DNA of 26,684 nucleotides, taken from Archaeoglobi archaeon. GTDB taxonomy: Archaea; Halobacteriota; Archaeoglobi; Archaeoglobales; Archaeoglobaceae. The stretch lies in assembly GCA_029259455.1 (NCBI GenBank), contig JAPDIT010000003.1:1-26684 (forward strand), in the 5' to 3' direction. Both the position numbers and the translations under genes were made by a program. Positions 1 through 7,810 of the stretch are shown in pieces (the first letter of the stretch is position 1; the number at the start of each line of letters is the position of its first letter). The notes beneath the pieces are model-generated. The model ran no database searches. It was not told the DNA's origin and saw nothing but the letters and a program-made list of their open reading frames with translations.

Positions 1-1497
1 AACCTGCTTCTGAAGCTCAACGATATTGTTGAGAAAGAGAATATAGTGGAGATGGATTTGAATCCAGTCTTTGTCTACGAGAAAGGACTGGTTGTTGCCG
101 ATGCGAGGATTGTTGTTGGGGAGAGGAGAAGGTTTGATATGGAGGTTGGGGATATAAGTTTCTTCTTCAATGCAGAGAGTGTTGCTGTGATAGGTGCTTC
201 AAGAAATCTCCTCAAGCCCGGTGGAATGGTTCTTAACAATCTCAAAAATTTGGGGTTTAAGGGGAAAGTTTATCCTGTCAATCCCAATGCGGAGGAGATT
301 CTGGGTTTCAAATGCTATCCCTCTGTCAGTGCAATCCCTGACAAGGTTGACCTCGCAGTAATTGCCATTCCTTCGAAAAACGCAATAAAAGTTGTTGAAG
401 AGTGTGCAGAAAAGGGTGTTAAAGGGATTGTAGTGCTGAGCGGAGGGTTTGCCGAGGGCTGGGAGCAGGGAAAGGAGCTTGAGAAGCAGATTGTTGAAAT
501 AGCAAGAAAAAGCGGGATGAGGATAATCGGCCCAAACACGATGGGAATTCTCGACCCAGAATCGGGTTTGACTACCTTCTTCTCAATTCTCAGGAAATTG
601 GGTAAGGGAAACATTGGTGTTTTAGCTCAAAGCGGTGCTGTTGCCAACTTCATCCTTCTACCCCTCTGGCACGTTGGGTTCAGCAGAATTGTGGCTATAG
701 GCAATAAAGCTGATGTTGGAGAGGTGGAAGTTTTAAACTACCTGCTCAAAGACCCGAAAACGGAAGTTGTGGCAACTTATCTCGAAGGTTTCACAAACGG
801 CAGGAAGTTTTACGAACTGATGAAGTCCGCAAAAAAGCCCATTATAGTCTTAAAAGCTGGTAGAACTGAAGCTGGAAAGAGGAGTGCTTTAAGCCACACA
901 GCTTCGATATCCACGAGCGAGGAAGTCTTTGAGGCTGCCTGCAGACAGGCTGGTGTGGCGAAGGTTTACGACTTCGAGGAGCTTGTGGATACCGTCAAGG
1001 GTTTCGCCCTACAGCCCCTTCCTAAAGGTTCGAGAGTCGGAGTAATCCAGCCTTCAGGTGCTGAATGCGTAATGTCTGCTGATGCTGTGGTGGAAAATGG
1101 CCTAACCCTAGCAAAGTACTCTGAGGAGACACTTGAAAAGCTATACGAACTCGCTCCCGAGTGGCACAGCATCAACAATCCCCTCGATTTGTATCCGATT
1201 GCCGAAAAGAGCGGAGATGAAGTTTTCAATGAGATTCTGAAAATATTCAATGAAGATGACAACATAGACGCCATTGTTGCAGGCGTCTTCATCCCCAGCC
1301 TCATGAAGCTTGGTGTTGACTTTTCATGGACTAAGGAATTCAAGAAGCCCGTACTCTTCACAATGAAGGATGATATAGAGGAGCTCAGGAAGGCGAGGAT
1401 TGAAATTGAGAAGAGCGGTGTTCCCGTTTACCCGACTCCTGAAAGAGCTGTGAGGGTGCTGAGACACATGGTTACTGTGGCAAAGAGGAAATCTTAA
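1..1497 (+). CDS. ADP-forming acyl-CoA synthetase, fused beta-alpha form (5' end outside window)
   Basis: Makes or uses acyl-CoA with ADP + Pi <-> ATP + acid + CoA. The frame is open from base 1. The first ~45 residues match the end of an ATP-grasp beta subunit (MDLNPVFVYEKG, then VADARIVV). With no stop it continues into an alpha subunit: Rossmann CoA-binding domain (VAVIGAS about base 180; GPNTMG about base 530), then two CoA-ligase domains. The phosphohistidine loop is SALSHTAS, with the His codon at 895-897. An internal ATG at 139 could start a separate alpha subunit, but nothing ends the beta part, so a single beta-alpha polypeptide is the simplest reading. Acyl-CoA oxidation genes follow on the same strand, so an organic acid released or activated by that pathway is a likely substrate. 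The family is clear; the substrate is unknown. Confidence 0.88.
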   Translation, partial: NLLLKLNDIVEKENIVEMDLNPVFVYEKGLVVADARIVVGERRRFDMEVGDISFFFNAESVAVIGASRNLLKPGGMVLNNLKNLGFKGKVYPVNPNAEEILGFKCYPSVSAIPDKVDLAVIAIPSKNAIKVVEECAEKGVKGIVVLSGGFAEGWEQGKELEKQIVEIARKSGMRIIGPNTMGILDPESGLTTFFSILRKLGKGNIGVLAQSGAVANFILLPLWHVGFSRIVAIGNKADVGEVEVLNYLLKDPKTEVVATYLEGFTNGRKFYELMKSAKKPIIVLKAGRTEAGKRSALSHTASISTSEEVFEAACRQAGVAKVYDFEELVDTVKGFALQPLPKGSRVGVIQPSGAECVMSADAVVENGLTLAKYSEETLEKLYELAPEWHSINNPLDLYPIAEKSGDEVFNEILKIFNEDDNIDAIVAGVFIPSLMKLGVDFSWTKEFKKPVLFTMKDDIEELRKARIEIEKSGVPVYPTPERAVRVLRHMVTVAKRKS

Positions 1498-1535
1498 GTG
1501 GAATTAAGCAATCATCCCGTTCAATTGTCGAAAAT

Positions 1536-1543
1536 TTTAAATT
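1536..1543 (+). promoter_or_regulatory. TATA box for the acyl-CoA dehydrogenase gene
   Basis: TTTAAATT in a very AT-rich stretch (about 1528-1566), centred about 27 nt before the GTG at 1567. This fits an archaeal promoter giving a leaderless mRNA and argues that bases 1498-1566 are not coding. Confidence 0.5.
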
Positions 1544-1566
1544 TTTTAGTAGTTAATATTCTTTTA

Positions 1567-2730
1567 GTGTTTGAACAATATAATTATTTCGAACTAAACA
1601 AAGAGCAAGAGGACATTAAGAGAGCTGCAAGGGAGTTTGCCGAGAGTGAGATACCAAAATTCGCAAAAAGCTGTGATGAAAATGAGGAATTTCCTTGGGA
1701 GTTATGGAAGAAGGTTTGCAAAAATGGCTTTGTTGGAGTTTTTATTGACGAGAAATACGGCGGAGCGGGTTATGGCTACTTCGAAAATGCGCTAATCTGG
1801 GAGGAATTCCATAGAGTAGACCCTGGCTGTGGATTTGCCACATTGGGGACAACGATTGGGGCTGAAACACTGCAGCTAAATGGCACAGAAGAGCAAAAGG
1901 AGAGTTATCTTGTTCCCTTACCGAAAGGAGAAGCTATCATGGCGATAATGATTACAGAACCGCATGCTGGAAGCGATGTTGCTGGTATAAAGACCACAGC
2001 CGTGAAGGAGGGCGGGTACTGGGTGATAAACGGAACCAAAACCTTCTCCACCAATGGGAGCATAGCGGATTACGCCATAGTGTTGTGCAGAACAGAAGAT
2101 GAGGGCGAAAGGCACAGAAGATTCAGCACAATTATTGTGGATCTAAAATCTGAGGGAATTACGAGAACAAAATTGAGGGGAAAGATTGGCATGCGAGCCA
2201 GCGATACTGCAGAGATCCATTTTGACAATGTGCACGTGCCAGGAGAGAATCTGATGGGAGTCAGAGGAAAAGGGTTCTACCACATAATGGACTTCTTCAA
2301 CAGGAGCAGAACTTGGGTTGCAGCACAGGCCGTAGGAGCTGCTCAAGGAGCTCTTGAACTGGCAGTGAGCTATGCCAAGGAGAGGAGGGTGTTTGGAGAG
2401 CCGCTTTCCCGTTTCCAAGCCATCCAGTTTAAGGTTGCAGAAATTGCCACTAAAATCGAGGCTGCAAGGTGTTTGACCTACAAAGCCGCATCAGCCATTG
2501 ACAAGGGTAAAATCATCCCAGAGCTGTCAGCAATGGCCAAGTGGTATGCTGCAAGAGTCGCGGTTGAAGTCGTAGATGAATGCTTGCAGATGCATGGTGG
2601 ATACGGGTATTTCAGCGATTATGATATTTCCAGATTTTACAGAGATGTCAAGGTTCTGGAAATCTACGAGGGCACGAAAGAGATTGAAAAATGGTTGATT
2701 GGAAGGAGGATTTTGGGTGTGAAAAGATGA
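1567..2730 (+). CDS. acyl-CoA dehydrogenase
   Basis: FAD-dependent alpha,beta-desaturation of an acyl-CoA thioester, normally passing electrons to an ETF-type acceptor. The protein covers the whole family: N-terminal helical domain (LNKEQEDIKRAAREFAE), middle beta domain with ITEPHAGSDVAG and TKTFSTNGSIADYAIV, and a C-terminal helical domain ending in IYEGTKEIEKW. The Glu of YEGT (codon 2668-2670) sits where short- and medium-chain enzymes keep their catalytic base. The frame is open back to a GTG at 1498, but its first 23 residues are AT-rich and unlike the family. The GTG at 1567 gives 387 residues, close to the usual ~380, and lies correctly after a TATA box. The stop overlaps the region just before the crotonase gene, suggesting co-transcription. 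The acyl chain specificity cannot be read from the sequence. Confidence 0.92.
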   Translation: MFEQYNYFELNKEQEDIKRAAREFAESEIPKFAKSCDENEEFPWELWKKVCKNGFVGVFIDEKYGGAGYGYFENALIWEEFHRVDPGCGFATLGTTIGAETLQLNGTEEQKESYLVPLPKGEAIMAIMITEPHAGSDVAGIKTTAVKEGGYWVINGTKTFSTNGSIADYAIVLCRTEDEGERHRRFSTIIVDLKSEGITRTKLRGKIGMRASDTAEIHFDNVHVPGENLMGVRGKGFYHIMDFFNRSRTWVAAQAVGAAQGALELAVSYAKERRVFGEPLSRFQAIQFKVAEIATKIEAARCLTYKAASAIDKGKIIPELSAMAKWYAARVAVEVVDECLQMHGGYGYFSDYDISRFYRDVKVLEIYEGTKEIEKWLIGRRILGVKR

Positions 2731-2744
2731 AGATGGGTGGTAGT

Positions 2745-3575
2745 ATGGATAAGTTTCAGGACATCATCTACGAGAAAGAAGGTAGAGTGGCAAGGATAAC
2801 CATAAACCGCCCTGAAAAGCTTAACGCCTGCACTCCTGTTACGGTTTACGAAATCAGCAAGGCATTCATTGACGCTTGGACTGATAAAAAAATTGGGGTT
2901 GTAGTCTTTACAGGAGCAGGAGATAAAGCCTTCTGCGTTGGAGGGGATCAGTCCATCAGAGATTTGGGTGGGTATAAAGGATATGACAGTGAGGAACTTA
3001 AGGGAACTATTGCCACTCTACCTTTGGAAGTGGGATGGCAGATCGTCACATTCCTGATAAGGCACATTCCAAAGCCGGTCATTGCGAGAGTCAACGGCTA
3101 CGCTGTTGGCGGGGGACACGTCTGGCAGGTGAACTGCGATCTTTCCATTGCTTCAGAAAAGGCAAAGTTCGGTCAGGCAGGACCGAGAGTTGGCAGCTTC
3201 GATCCCGGATTCGGAACTGGAGAGCTGTGGAGAAATGTGGGGATTAAGAAAGCAAAGGAAATCTGGTTCCTCTGCAGGCTTTACTCAGCAGAGGAGGCTC
3301 TCAGGATGGGGCTCGTGAACGCTGTAGTTCCCCACGAAAAGCTTGATGAGGAGGTGGAGAAGTGGTGCAACGAGCTGCTTGAGAAAAGTCCTACAGCACT
3401 GAAAATGCTGAAGTACGCCTTCCTTGCGGATACTGAAGGACTGGCGGGTATTACGGAGCTTGGAGTTGGGGGGCTGAGCCTGTATTATGGAACTGAGGAG
3501 TCGATAGAGGGCAGGAACGCCTTCATGGAGAAGAGGAAGCCTGACTTCTGGAAATTTGTTGAAGGGGGTGATTGA
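2745..3575 (+). CDS. crotonase-family protein of the MenB/BadI type
   Basis: A 276-residue crotonase-fold protein. Oxyanion-hole segments are AFCVGGDQS (about 63-70) and GYAVGGGH (118-125). It carries GPRVGSFDPGFGT (147-158), followed by KEIWFLCRLY and a C-terminal EGRNAFMEKRKPDFWKF. From memory these blocks match 1,4-dihydroxynaphthoyl-CoA synthase (MenB) and 2-ketocyclohexanecarboxyl-CoA hydrolase (BadI) more closely than ordinary enoyl-CoA hydratases, which also have Glu residues in this region that are not evident here. Placed between acyl-CoA dehydrogenase and 3-hydroxyacyl-CoA dehydrogenase, a BadI-like hydrolytic ring opening is the more attractive role, but MenB or plain hydratase activity is not excluded. 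The ATG at 2745 is chosen for the GGTGG four bases upstream; in-frame ATGs at 2727 and 2733 are alternatives. Confidence 0.8.
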   Translation: MDKFQDIIYEKEGRVARITINRPEKLNACTPVTVYEISKAFIDAWTDKKIGVVVFTGAGDKAFCVGGDQSIRDLGGYKGYDSEELKGTIATLPLEVGWQIVTFLIRHIPKPVIARVNGYAVGGGHVWQVNCDLSIASEKAKFGQAGPRVGSFDPGFGTGELWRNVGIKKAKEIWFLCRLYSAEEALRMGLVNAVVPHEKLDEEVEKWCNELLEKSPTALKMLKYAFLADTEGLAGITELGVGGLSLYYGTEESIEGRNAFMEKRKPDFWKFVEGGD

Positions 3576-4463
3576 ATGAGGGTAGAGGATATTAGGGTTA
3601 TAGGTGTTGTTGGTGCCGGAGTTATGGGGCACGGAATTGCTCAGGTGGCTGCGAGAACCGGATATGAAGTTATTATGGTTGATGTTAGCGAGGAAGTGCT
3701 GAAAAAGGCGATGGAACTCATCGAATCAGGGCCTTTTGGCCTGAGAAGGCTGGTTGAGAAGGGGAAGATGAGCGAGGATGAAGTAAAGGCCATCATGTCA
3801 AAAATAAAACCCTCAACCTCTCTTAAAGATTTGAAGGATGCGGACTTCGTTATTGAGGCAGTAACCGAGAAAGCAGACCTCAAAAAGAGGATTTTTGCCG
3901 AACTTGACAAAATCTGCAAGCCCGAAACAATCTTAGCCTCAAACACGTCAGCAATAATGATCTCAGATTTGGCAACGGCTGTTGAAAGAAAGGACAGGTT
4001 TATCGGCATGCACTGGTTCAATCCCGCTCCGGTAATGAAGCTGATTGAGGTTGTAAGAGGGGCTTTGACGAGCGATGAAACTTTCAACCTCACCGTAGAG
4101 CTTTCGAAGAAGATGGGTAAAATACCCATAGAGGCTGGTGACGGGCCAGGATTTTTCACAACGAGGTTCATCAACTCATGGCTTGTTGAGGCCATAAGGC
4201 TCTTCGAGATAGGCATTGGCGGGATAAAGGAAATTGACGAGATGTGCAAGCTGGCTTTCGGCTTTCCAATGGGTCCATTTGAACTCATGGATTTAATTGG
4301 CCTCGATACTATGCTGCACATTGCCGAGTACATGTACGAGGAAACGAAGGAAAAACACTACGCTCCTCCAAACACACTGAAAAAGCTCGTTCTCTCCGGC
4401 TATCTTGGAAAAAAGCCCGGAAGCAGAGGAGGCTGGTACGACTTTTATGGTATCGAAAAATAA
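3576..4463 (+). CDS. hbd: 3-hydroxyacyl-CoA dehydrogenase
   Basis: NAD-dependent oxidation of 3-hydroxyacyl-CoA to 3-oxoacyl-CoA. At 295 residues it has the usual single-unit length. The N-terminal Rossmann domain shows GVVGAGVMGHGIAQ (10-23) and the acidic residue VD (35-36). ASNTSAI (121-127) precedes the catalytic block MHWFNPAPVMKLIEVV, with His146 and Glu158 as the expected dyad. The C-terminal dimerisation domain shows GFPMGPFELMDLIGLD (229-244) and a terminal GKKPGSRGGWYDF. The start codon abuts the crotonase stop (TGA then ATG) and a GGGGGTGAT ribosome-binding site lies just before it, so the two are translated together. It probably acts directly after the dehydrogenase and crotonase of the same cluster. 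Confidence 0.93.
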   Translation: MRVEDIRVIGVVGAGVMGHGIAQVAARTGYEVIMVDVSEEVLKKAMELIESGPFGLRRLVEKGKMSEDEVKAIMSKIKPSTSLKDLKDADFVIEAVTEKADLKKRIFAELDKICKPETILASNTSAIMISDLATAVERKDRFIGMHWFNPAPVMKLIEVVRGALTSDETFNLTVELSKKMGKIPIEAGDGPGFFTTRFINSWLVEAIRLFEIGIGGIKEIDEMCKLAFGFPMGPFELMDLIGLDTMLHIAEYMYEETKEKHYAPPNTLKKLVLSGYLGKKPGSRGGWYDFYGIEK

Positions 4464-4464
4464 A

Positions 4465-4481
4465 CTCTCTTTTTTCTTTCT
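4465..4481 (+). terminator. pyrimidine/T-rich terminator after the acyl-CoA operon
   Basis: Directly after the stop at 4463 lies CTCTCTTTTTTCTTTCTC, a U-rich stretch of the kind that ends archaeal transcription without a hairpin. The next gene has its own TATA box, which supports a transcription unit boundary here. Confidence 0.45.
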
Positions 4482-4525
4482 CATATTACCGACAGTAATA
4501 TAACACAGACTTAACATTACAAAAG

Positions 4526-4533
4526 TTTATATA
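4526..4533 (+). promoter_or_regulatory. TATA box for the DUF39/CBS gene
   Basis: TTTATATA preceded by an A-rich BRE-like AAAAG, about 25 nt before the ATG at 4555. No ribosome-binding site precedes that ATG, so the transcript is probably leaderless. Confidence 0.6.
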
Positions 4534-4554
4534 CCTCAACATGCGGCTGAATGC

Positions 4555-6030
4555 ATGGTCAAAACGATTGAAGAGATAAACCAGAAGATCAGAGAGGGTA
4601 ACGTTGTGGTCGTCACTGCTGCCGAGATGAAAGAGATTGTGGAGGAGCTTGGGGCTGAAAAAGCTGCTAAAGAAGTGGATGTTGTCACAACTGGCACATT
4701 TGGAGCGATGTGCTCAAGTGGAGCCTTTTTCAATTTCGGTCATTCCGACCCACCCATAAAAATGCAGAGAGTATGGATGAACGATGTTGAAGCCTACACC
4801 GGCATTGCGGCAGTTGACGCTTACCTTGGTGCTGCTCAATTATCCGAGACCGTTGAGGAGTACGGAGGAAGTCATGTTATAGAGGAGCTTGTTAAAGGTA
4901 GAGAGGTTGAGCTGAGGGCAACAGCATACGGAACGGACTGCTACCCAAGAAAGGAGATAGTCACGGAAATATCGCTGGAAGATGTCAACCAGGCAGTCAT
5001 GCTTAATCCAAGAAACGCTTATCAGAGGTATAACGCAGCAACAAACAGCTCAGACAGACTTTTGAGGACTTACATGGGCACCCTCCTTCCGAATTTTGGT
5101 AACGTAACATTTGCAGGCACCGGCGAGATTAGCCCCCTCAACAACGACCCCGAATACAGAACAATTGGCGTTGGAACAAGAATATTCCTTTGCGGGGCGA
5201 AGGGGTATGTTATTGGCGAGGGGACGCAGCACGCACCTCCTTACGGGACTCTGATGGTCAAGGGAAATCTTAAGGAGATGAAACCCGAATACATGAAAGC
5301 CGCTTTCTTCCCCGGTTACGGTGCAACGCTTTTCGTCGGTATAGGCATTCCCATTCCAATACTTGACGCAGACATGGCGAGATTTACAGCAGTAAGAAAT
5401 AGCCAGATAGAGACCAAAATTATTGACTTCGGTGTTGCGAGGAGAGACAGACCGGTGGTGAGGAAGGTAACGTATGAGGAGCTGATCAGCGGAAAAGTTG
5501 AGATAAACGGCGAGGAGGTGAGGGTCTCACCACTTTCAAGCTTTTACATGGCCGAGAAGATAATGAAAGAACTTAAGCGAGAAATTGGGAGGGGAGAATT
5601 TTTCCTCACAGCCCCGGTAGACAGAATTCCGACAAAGGGGGTCTTCAAGCCAATGAGGCAGAAAGAAATAAAGGTTGTAAAGAGCGTGATGGTTGAGGCA
5701 CACACAATTTCACCCGACACGACAATAGAGGAGGCTGCCAGAATTATGATTGACAAAGGGATCAACCATCTGCCGGTGGTCGAAAAAGATGTGCTTGTCG
5801 GCATAATTACATCTTGGGATATTGCAAAAGCTGTGGCAAGGAAAAGAAAAGGGGTGATTAGGGAGATAATGACGAGAAAGGTAATCTACACACATCCCGA
5901 CGAGCCGGTGGAGGTTGCAGCGAGAAAAATGGAAAAGAACGATATCTCAGCGCTGCCTGTAGTTGATTCGAGGAAGAAAGTATTAGGGATAGTGACAAGC
6001 GAAGACCTGAGCAGATTGATAGCGAGGTGA
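4555..6030 (+). CDS. DUF39 sulfurtransferase for homocysteine synthesis, with CBS pair
   Basis: Matches the DUF39 family whose methanogen member (MA1821 of Methanosarcina acetivorans) converts aspartate semialdehyde to homocysteine with an inorganic sulfur source. DUF39 fills about residues 1-365. Two cysteines sit where the family keeps its essential pair: Cys53 in AMCSSGAFFNFG and Cys129 in YGTDCYPRKE. Residues about 375-491 form two CBS motifs (MVEAHTISPDTTIEEAA through IITSWDIAKA, then MTRKVIYTHP through VTSEDLSRL), which may sense an adenosyl ligand such as AdoMet. The NIL-ferredoxin gene starts 4 bases after the stop, the same pairing as MA1821/MA1822. The start is set by the TATA box at 4526. 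Function is by family and neighbour; no activity can be seen directly. Confidence 0.9.
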   Translation: MVKTIEEINQKIREGNVVVVTAAEMKEIVEELGAEKAAKEVDVVTTGTFGAMCSSGAFFNFGHSDPPIKMQRVWMNDVEAYTGIAAVDAYLGAAQLSETVEEYGGSHVIEELVKGREVELRATAYGTDCYPRKEIVTEISLEDVNQAVMLNPRNAYQRYNAATNSSDRLLRTYMGTLLPNFGNVTFAGTGEISPLNNDPEYRTIGVGTRIFLCGAKGYVIGEGTQHAPPYGTLMVKGNLKEMKPEYMKAAFFPGYGATLFVGIGIPIPILDADMARFTAVRNSQIETKIIDFGVARRDRPVVRKVTYEELISGKVEINGEEVRVSPLSSFYMAEKIMKELKREIGRGEFFLTAPVDRIPTKGVFKPMRQKEIKVVKSVMVEAHTISPDTTIEEAARIMIDKGINHLPVVEKDVLVGIITSWDIAKAVARKRKGVIREIMTRKVIYTHPDEPVEVAARKMEKNDISALPVVDSRKKVLGIVTSEDLSRLIAR

Positions 6031-6034
6031 TAGT

Positions 6035-6421
6035 GTGAAGCTTCTGCTCAGATTCGACTCCAAAACGGTTAAGGAACCGGTATTATCTAAAGCTACACTA
6101 AAAACCGGAACTCTGATCAACATACTCAGAGCTTCAGTTGGTGCGAGAAGGGGTGAGATCTTAATAGAAGTTGACGATAAAAAAGCCAAGGAAGTCGAGG
6201 ACATTTTGAAAAAGCAGGGAGTTGAAGTTTTTGAACTTCTTGAAGCTGTTCAGAAGGACGAAGAGAGGTGCGTTCACTGCGGGGCATGTGTGAGCATCTG
6301 TCCAACTGAGGCCATAACTTTCAACGGAGAGAAGAGAGTAATACTGGATGCAGAGAGGTGCGTTCACTGCGGGGCATGTGTGAAGGTTTGCCCTACAAGA
6401 GCCCTCAGTCTCCCTCTTTAA
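6035..6421 (+). CDS. NIL-domain 2[4Fe-4S] ferredoxin, partner of the DUF39 protein
   Basis: A 128-residue protein. Residues 1-72 form an NIL domain (MKLLLRFDSKTVKEPVLSKA). Residues 75-128 form an eight-cysteine ferredoxin with two CxxCxxCxxxCP motifs: Cys79, 82, 85, 89 and Cys109, 112, 115, 119. The fused arrangement matches MA1822, which assists its DUF39 partner in homocysteine formation, probably by supplying electrons or handling persulfide sulfur. The GTG at 6035 follows GAGGTGAT at the end of the upstream gene, so the pair is translationally linked. The two motifs share a 32-bp perfect DNA repeat (6262-6293 and 6352-6383), unusual even for a ferredoxin. The 3' end overlaps the convergent kinase gene by 17 bases. 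Confidence 0.9.
   Translation: MKLLLRFDSKTVKEPVLSKATLKTGTLINILRASVGARRGEILIEVDDKKAKEVEDILKKQGVEVFELLEAVQKDEERCVHCGACVSICPTEAITFNGEKRVILDAERCVHCGACVKVCPTRALSLPL
6262..6293 (+). repeat. 32-bp direct repeat, copy 1 (ferredoxin motif 1)
   Basis: Identical to 6352-6383 with a 90-bp period. It encodes the ERCVHCGACV segment of the first cluster-binding motif. Confidence 0.9.
6352..6383 (+). repeat. 32-bp direct repeat, copy 2 (ferredoxin motif 2)
   Basis: Second identical copy, encoding ERCVHCGACV of the second motif. Silent positions agree as well as amino acids. Confidence 0.9.
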
Positions 6422-7775
6422 TTTTCGGTATTCTTATCTCAAAAATTGCACCGCTTGGCTTGTTATCCTTAACCTCTATCTCTCCGTCAAAGATTTCAAC
6501 TATCCTTTTTGCAATGTAAAGGCCCATCCCCGTTCCTTTTCCCTCGGTAAAACCTTCCTCAAAAATTTTCTCTTTGATTTCGTCAGGTATGCCCTTTCCG
6601 TAATCAATAACCCTTATTATCCCGCTACTTTCATTTGCTGAAACTTCCACCTTGGCCCTTCCACCTCCGTACACCATTGCATTCTGCAGGATGTTATATA
6701 ATACGGTTCTCAGCCCCTCATTGCCCATCACAAAAACTCTTTCTGCCCCGATATCCACCTCCACGTTTTTGAACTGCTCGGCCACATCTTTCACAATTTC
6801 AACAACATTTATTGGCTTAAGTTCTTCAAGAGCTCTCTCAAGCTCTTTTACATCGTTAATAAGATTGAAAACGTAATCAGATTTACTGATTGCTAAGGGT
6901 ATCAGCCTTTCAGCCTCTTCGGGAGATTCCCTTATGACTTCCAGAACACCCCTGATTGCCGTGATCGCATTTGCAATGTCGTGTCTCATAATCTTGTTCA
7001 CGAAAGATAAATACTCTCCCCTCCTCCTGAGCTCAAGATTTAATTTGTGAATATCGGTTGTGTCAACAACGGTAGCGGCAACTGCAGGTCTCCCTCTGTA
7101 GGTAACCCTTCCCGGCCTTGCTGTAACCCACCTCACCTTGCCGTCTTTCGTGATTATCCTCCAGCTGTATGTTTCTATGGTATCTCTTATACCCTTCTCC
7201 CTCTCAACATACCTCCTGTAAACGAGATCCCTATCCTCTGGATGAATGAGGAAAAAGGGATCTCGGCCCAAAATCTCCTCCCTTTTGTATCCAGTAACCT
7301 CCTCGAATGCCTTGTTAACGTAAACCATCACCCCATCCTGAAGGAGGTAAACAGGAGTCAGAGAGTCCTCGACAAGCGTTCTGTAGAATTCTTCACTCTC
7401 TCTTAAAGCCTGTTCAAGTTTTTTTACTCTCGTAACATCAACCCAGTTGCCTATCATATAATCTTTGCCCGAAAAGTTGAATTTTGCGGCAAATCCCCAA
7501 ACATATCTGATCTTATCGTCTTTGGTTACATAGCGCGACTCGTAAAATCTCCCCTCCTCTCCAAGTTTGTTGAACACCTCTCTGAGATAATCACGATCCT
7601 CTGGATGAGCGAGTTCGAAAATACTGTCCATAGCGTAAATTTCCTCTTTGGAGTATTTAGTGGCCCTCTCCACAATATCGTTAACGTAAAGAACCTTACC
7701 TCTCTCATCTGTTATGTAAATGGCTGCGAGAGATTTGTCCACGACTTTTCTCCAAAAATTTATGTTGAACTCCAC
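6405..7775 (-). CDS. PAS-domain sensor histidine kinase (orphan)
   Basis: A 456-residue kinase without evident membrane segments, so probably cytoplasmic. There are two PAS domains with PAC tails: residues ~13-118 (ITDERGKVLYVNDIVERATKY) and ~130-245 (TGYKREEILGRDPFFLIHPED). The H-box is MRHDIANAITAIRG with His265. The N-box is NILQNAMVYGG with Asn365. ATP-lid motifs are VIDYGKGIPD (389-398) and GTGMGLYIAKRIVE. The ligand or redox signal of the PAS domains cannot be told. No response regulator is nearby, as is common for archaeal kinases. GTG at 7775 is the start: it leaves a complete first PAS domain and lies about 25 nt after a TATA box. The 3' end overlaps the ferredoxin gene tail to tail by 17 bases. 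Confidence 0.9.
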   Translation of the reverse strand: MEFNINFWRKVVDKSLAAIYITDERGKVLYVNDIVERATKYSKEEIYAMDSIFELAHPEDRDYLREVFNKLGEEGRFYESRYVTKDDKIRYVWGFAAKFNFSGKDYMIGNWVDVTRVKKLEQALRESEEFYRTLVEDSLTPVYLLQDGVMVYVNKAFEEVTGYKREEILGRDPFFLIHPEDRDLVYRRYVEREKGIRDTIETYSWRIITKDGKVRWVTARPGRVTYRGRPAVAATVVDTTDIHKLNLELRRRGEYLSFVNKIMRHDIANAITAIRGVLEVIRESPEEAERLIPLAISKSDYVFNLINDVKELERALEELKPINVVEIVKDVAEQFKNVEVDIGAERVFVMGNEGLRTVLYNILQNAMVYGGGRAKVEVSANESSGIIRVIDYGKGIPDEIKEKIFEEGFTEGKGTGMGLYIAKRIVEIFDGEIEVKDNKPSGAIFEIRIPKIKEGD

Positions 7776-7795
7776 TTTCGATTAAACATCAAACG

Positions 7796-7805
7796 ATTAT
7801 TTAAA
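7796..7805 (-). promoter_or_regulatory. TATA box for the histidine kinase gene
   Basis: Minus strand reads TTTAAATAAT, centred about 26 nt before the GTG start. It gives the kinase its own promoter, apart from the DUF2072 operon just upstream. Confidence 0.5.
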
Positions 7806-7810
7806 ATTAA

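Noticed and set aside
3641..4333. Minus-strand 230-codon open frame
   Set aside because: Shadow of the 3-hydroxyacyl-CoA dehydrogenase gene; serine-rich, low-sense composition typical of antisense frames.
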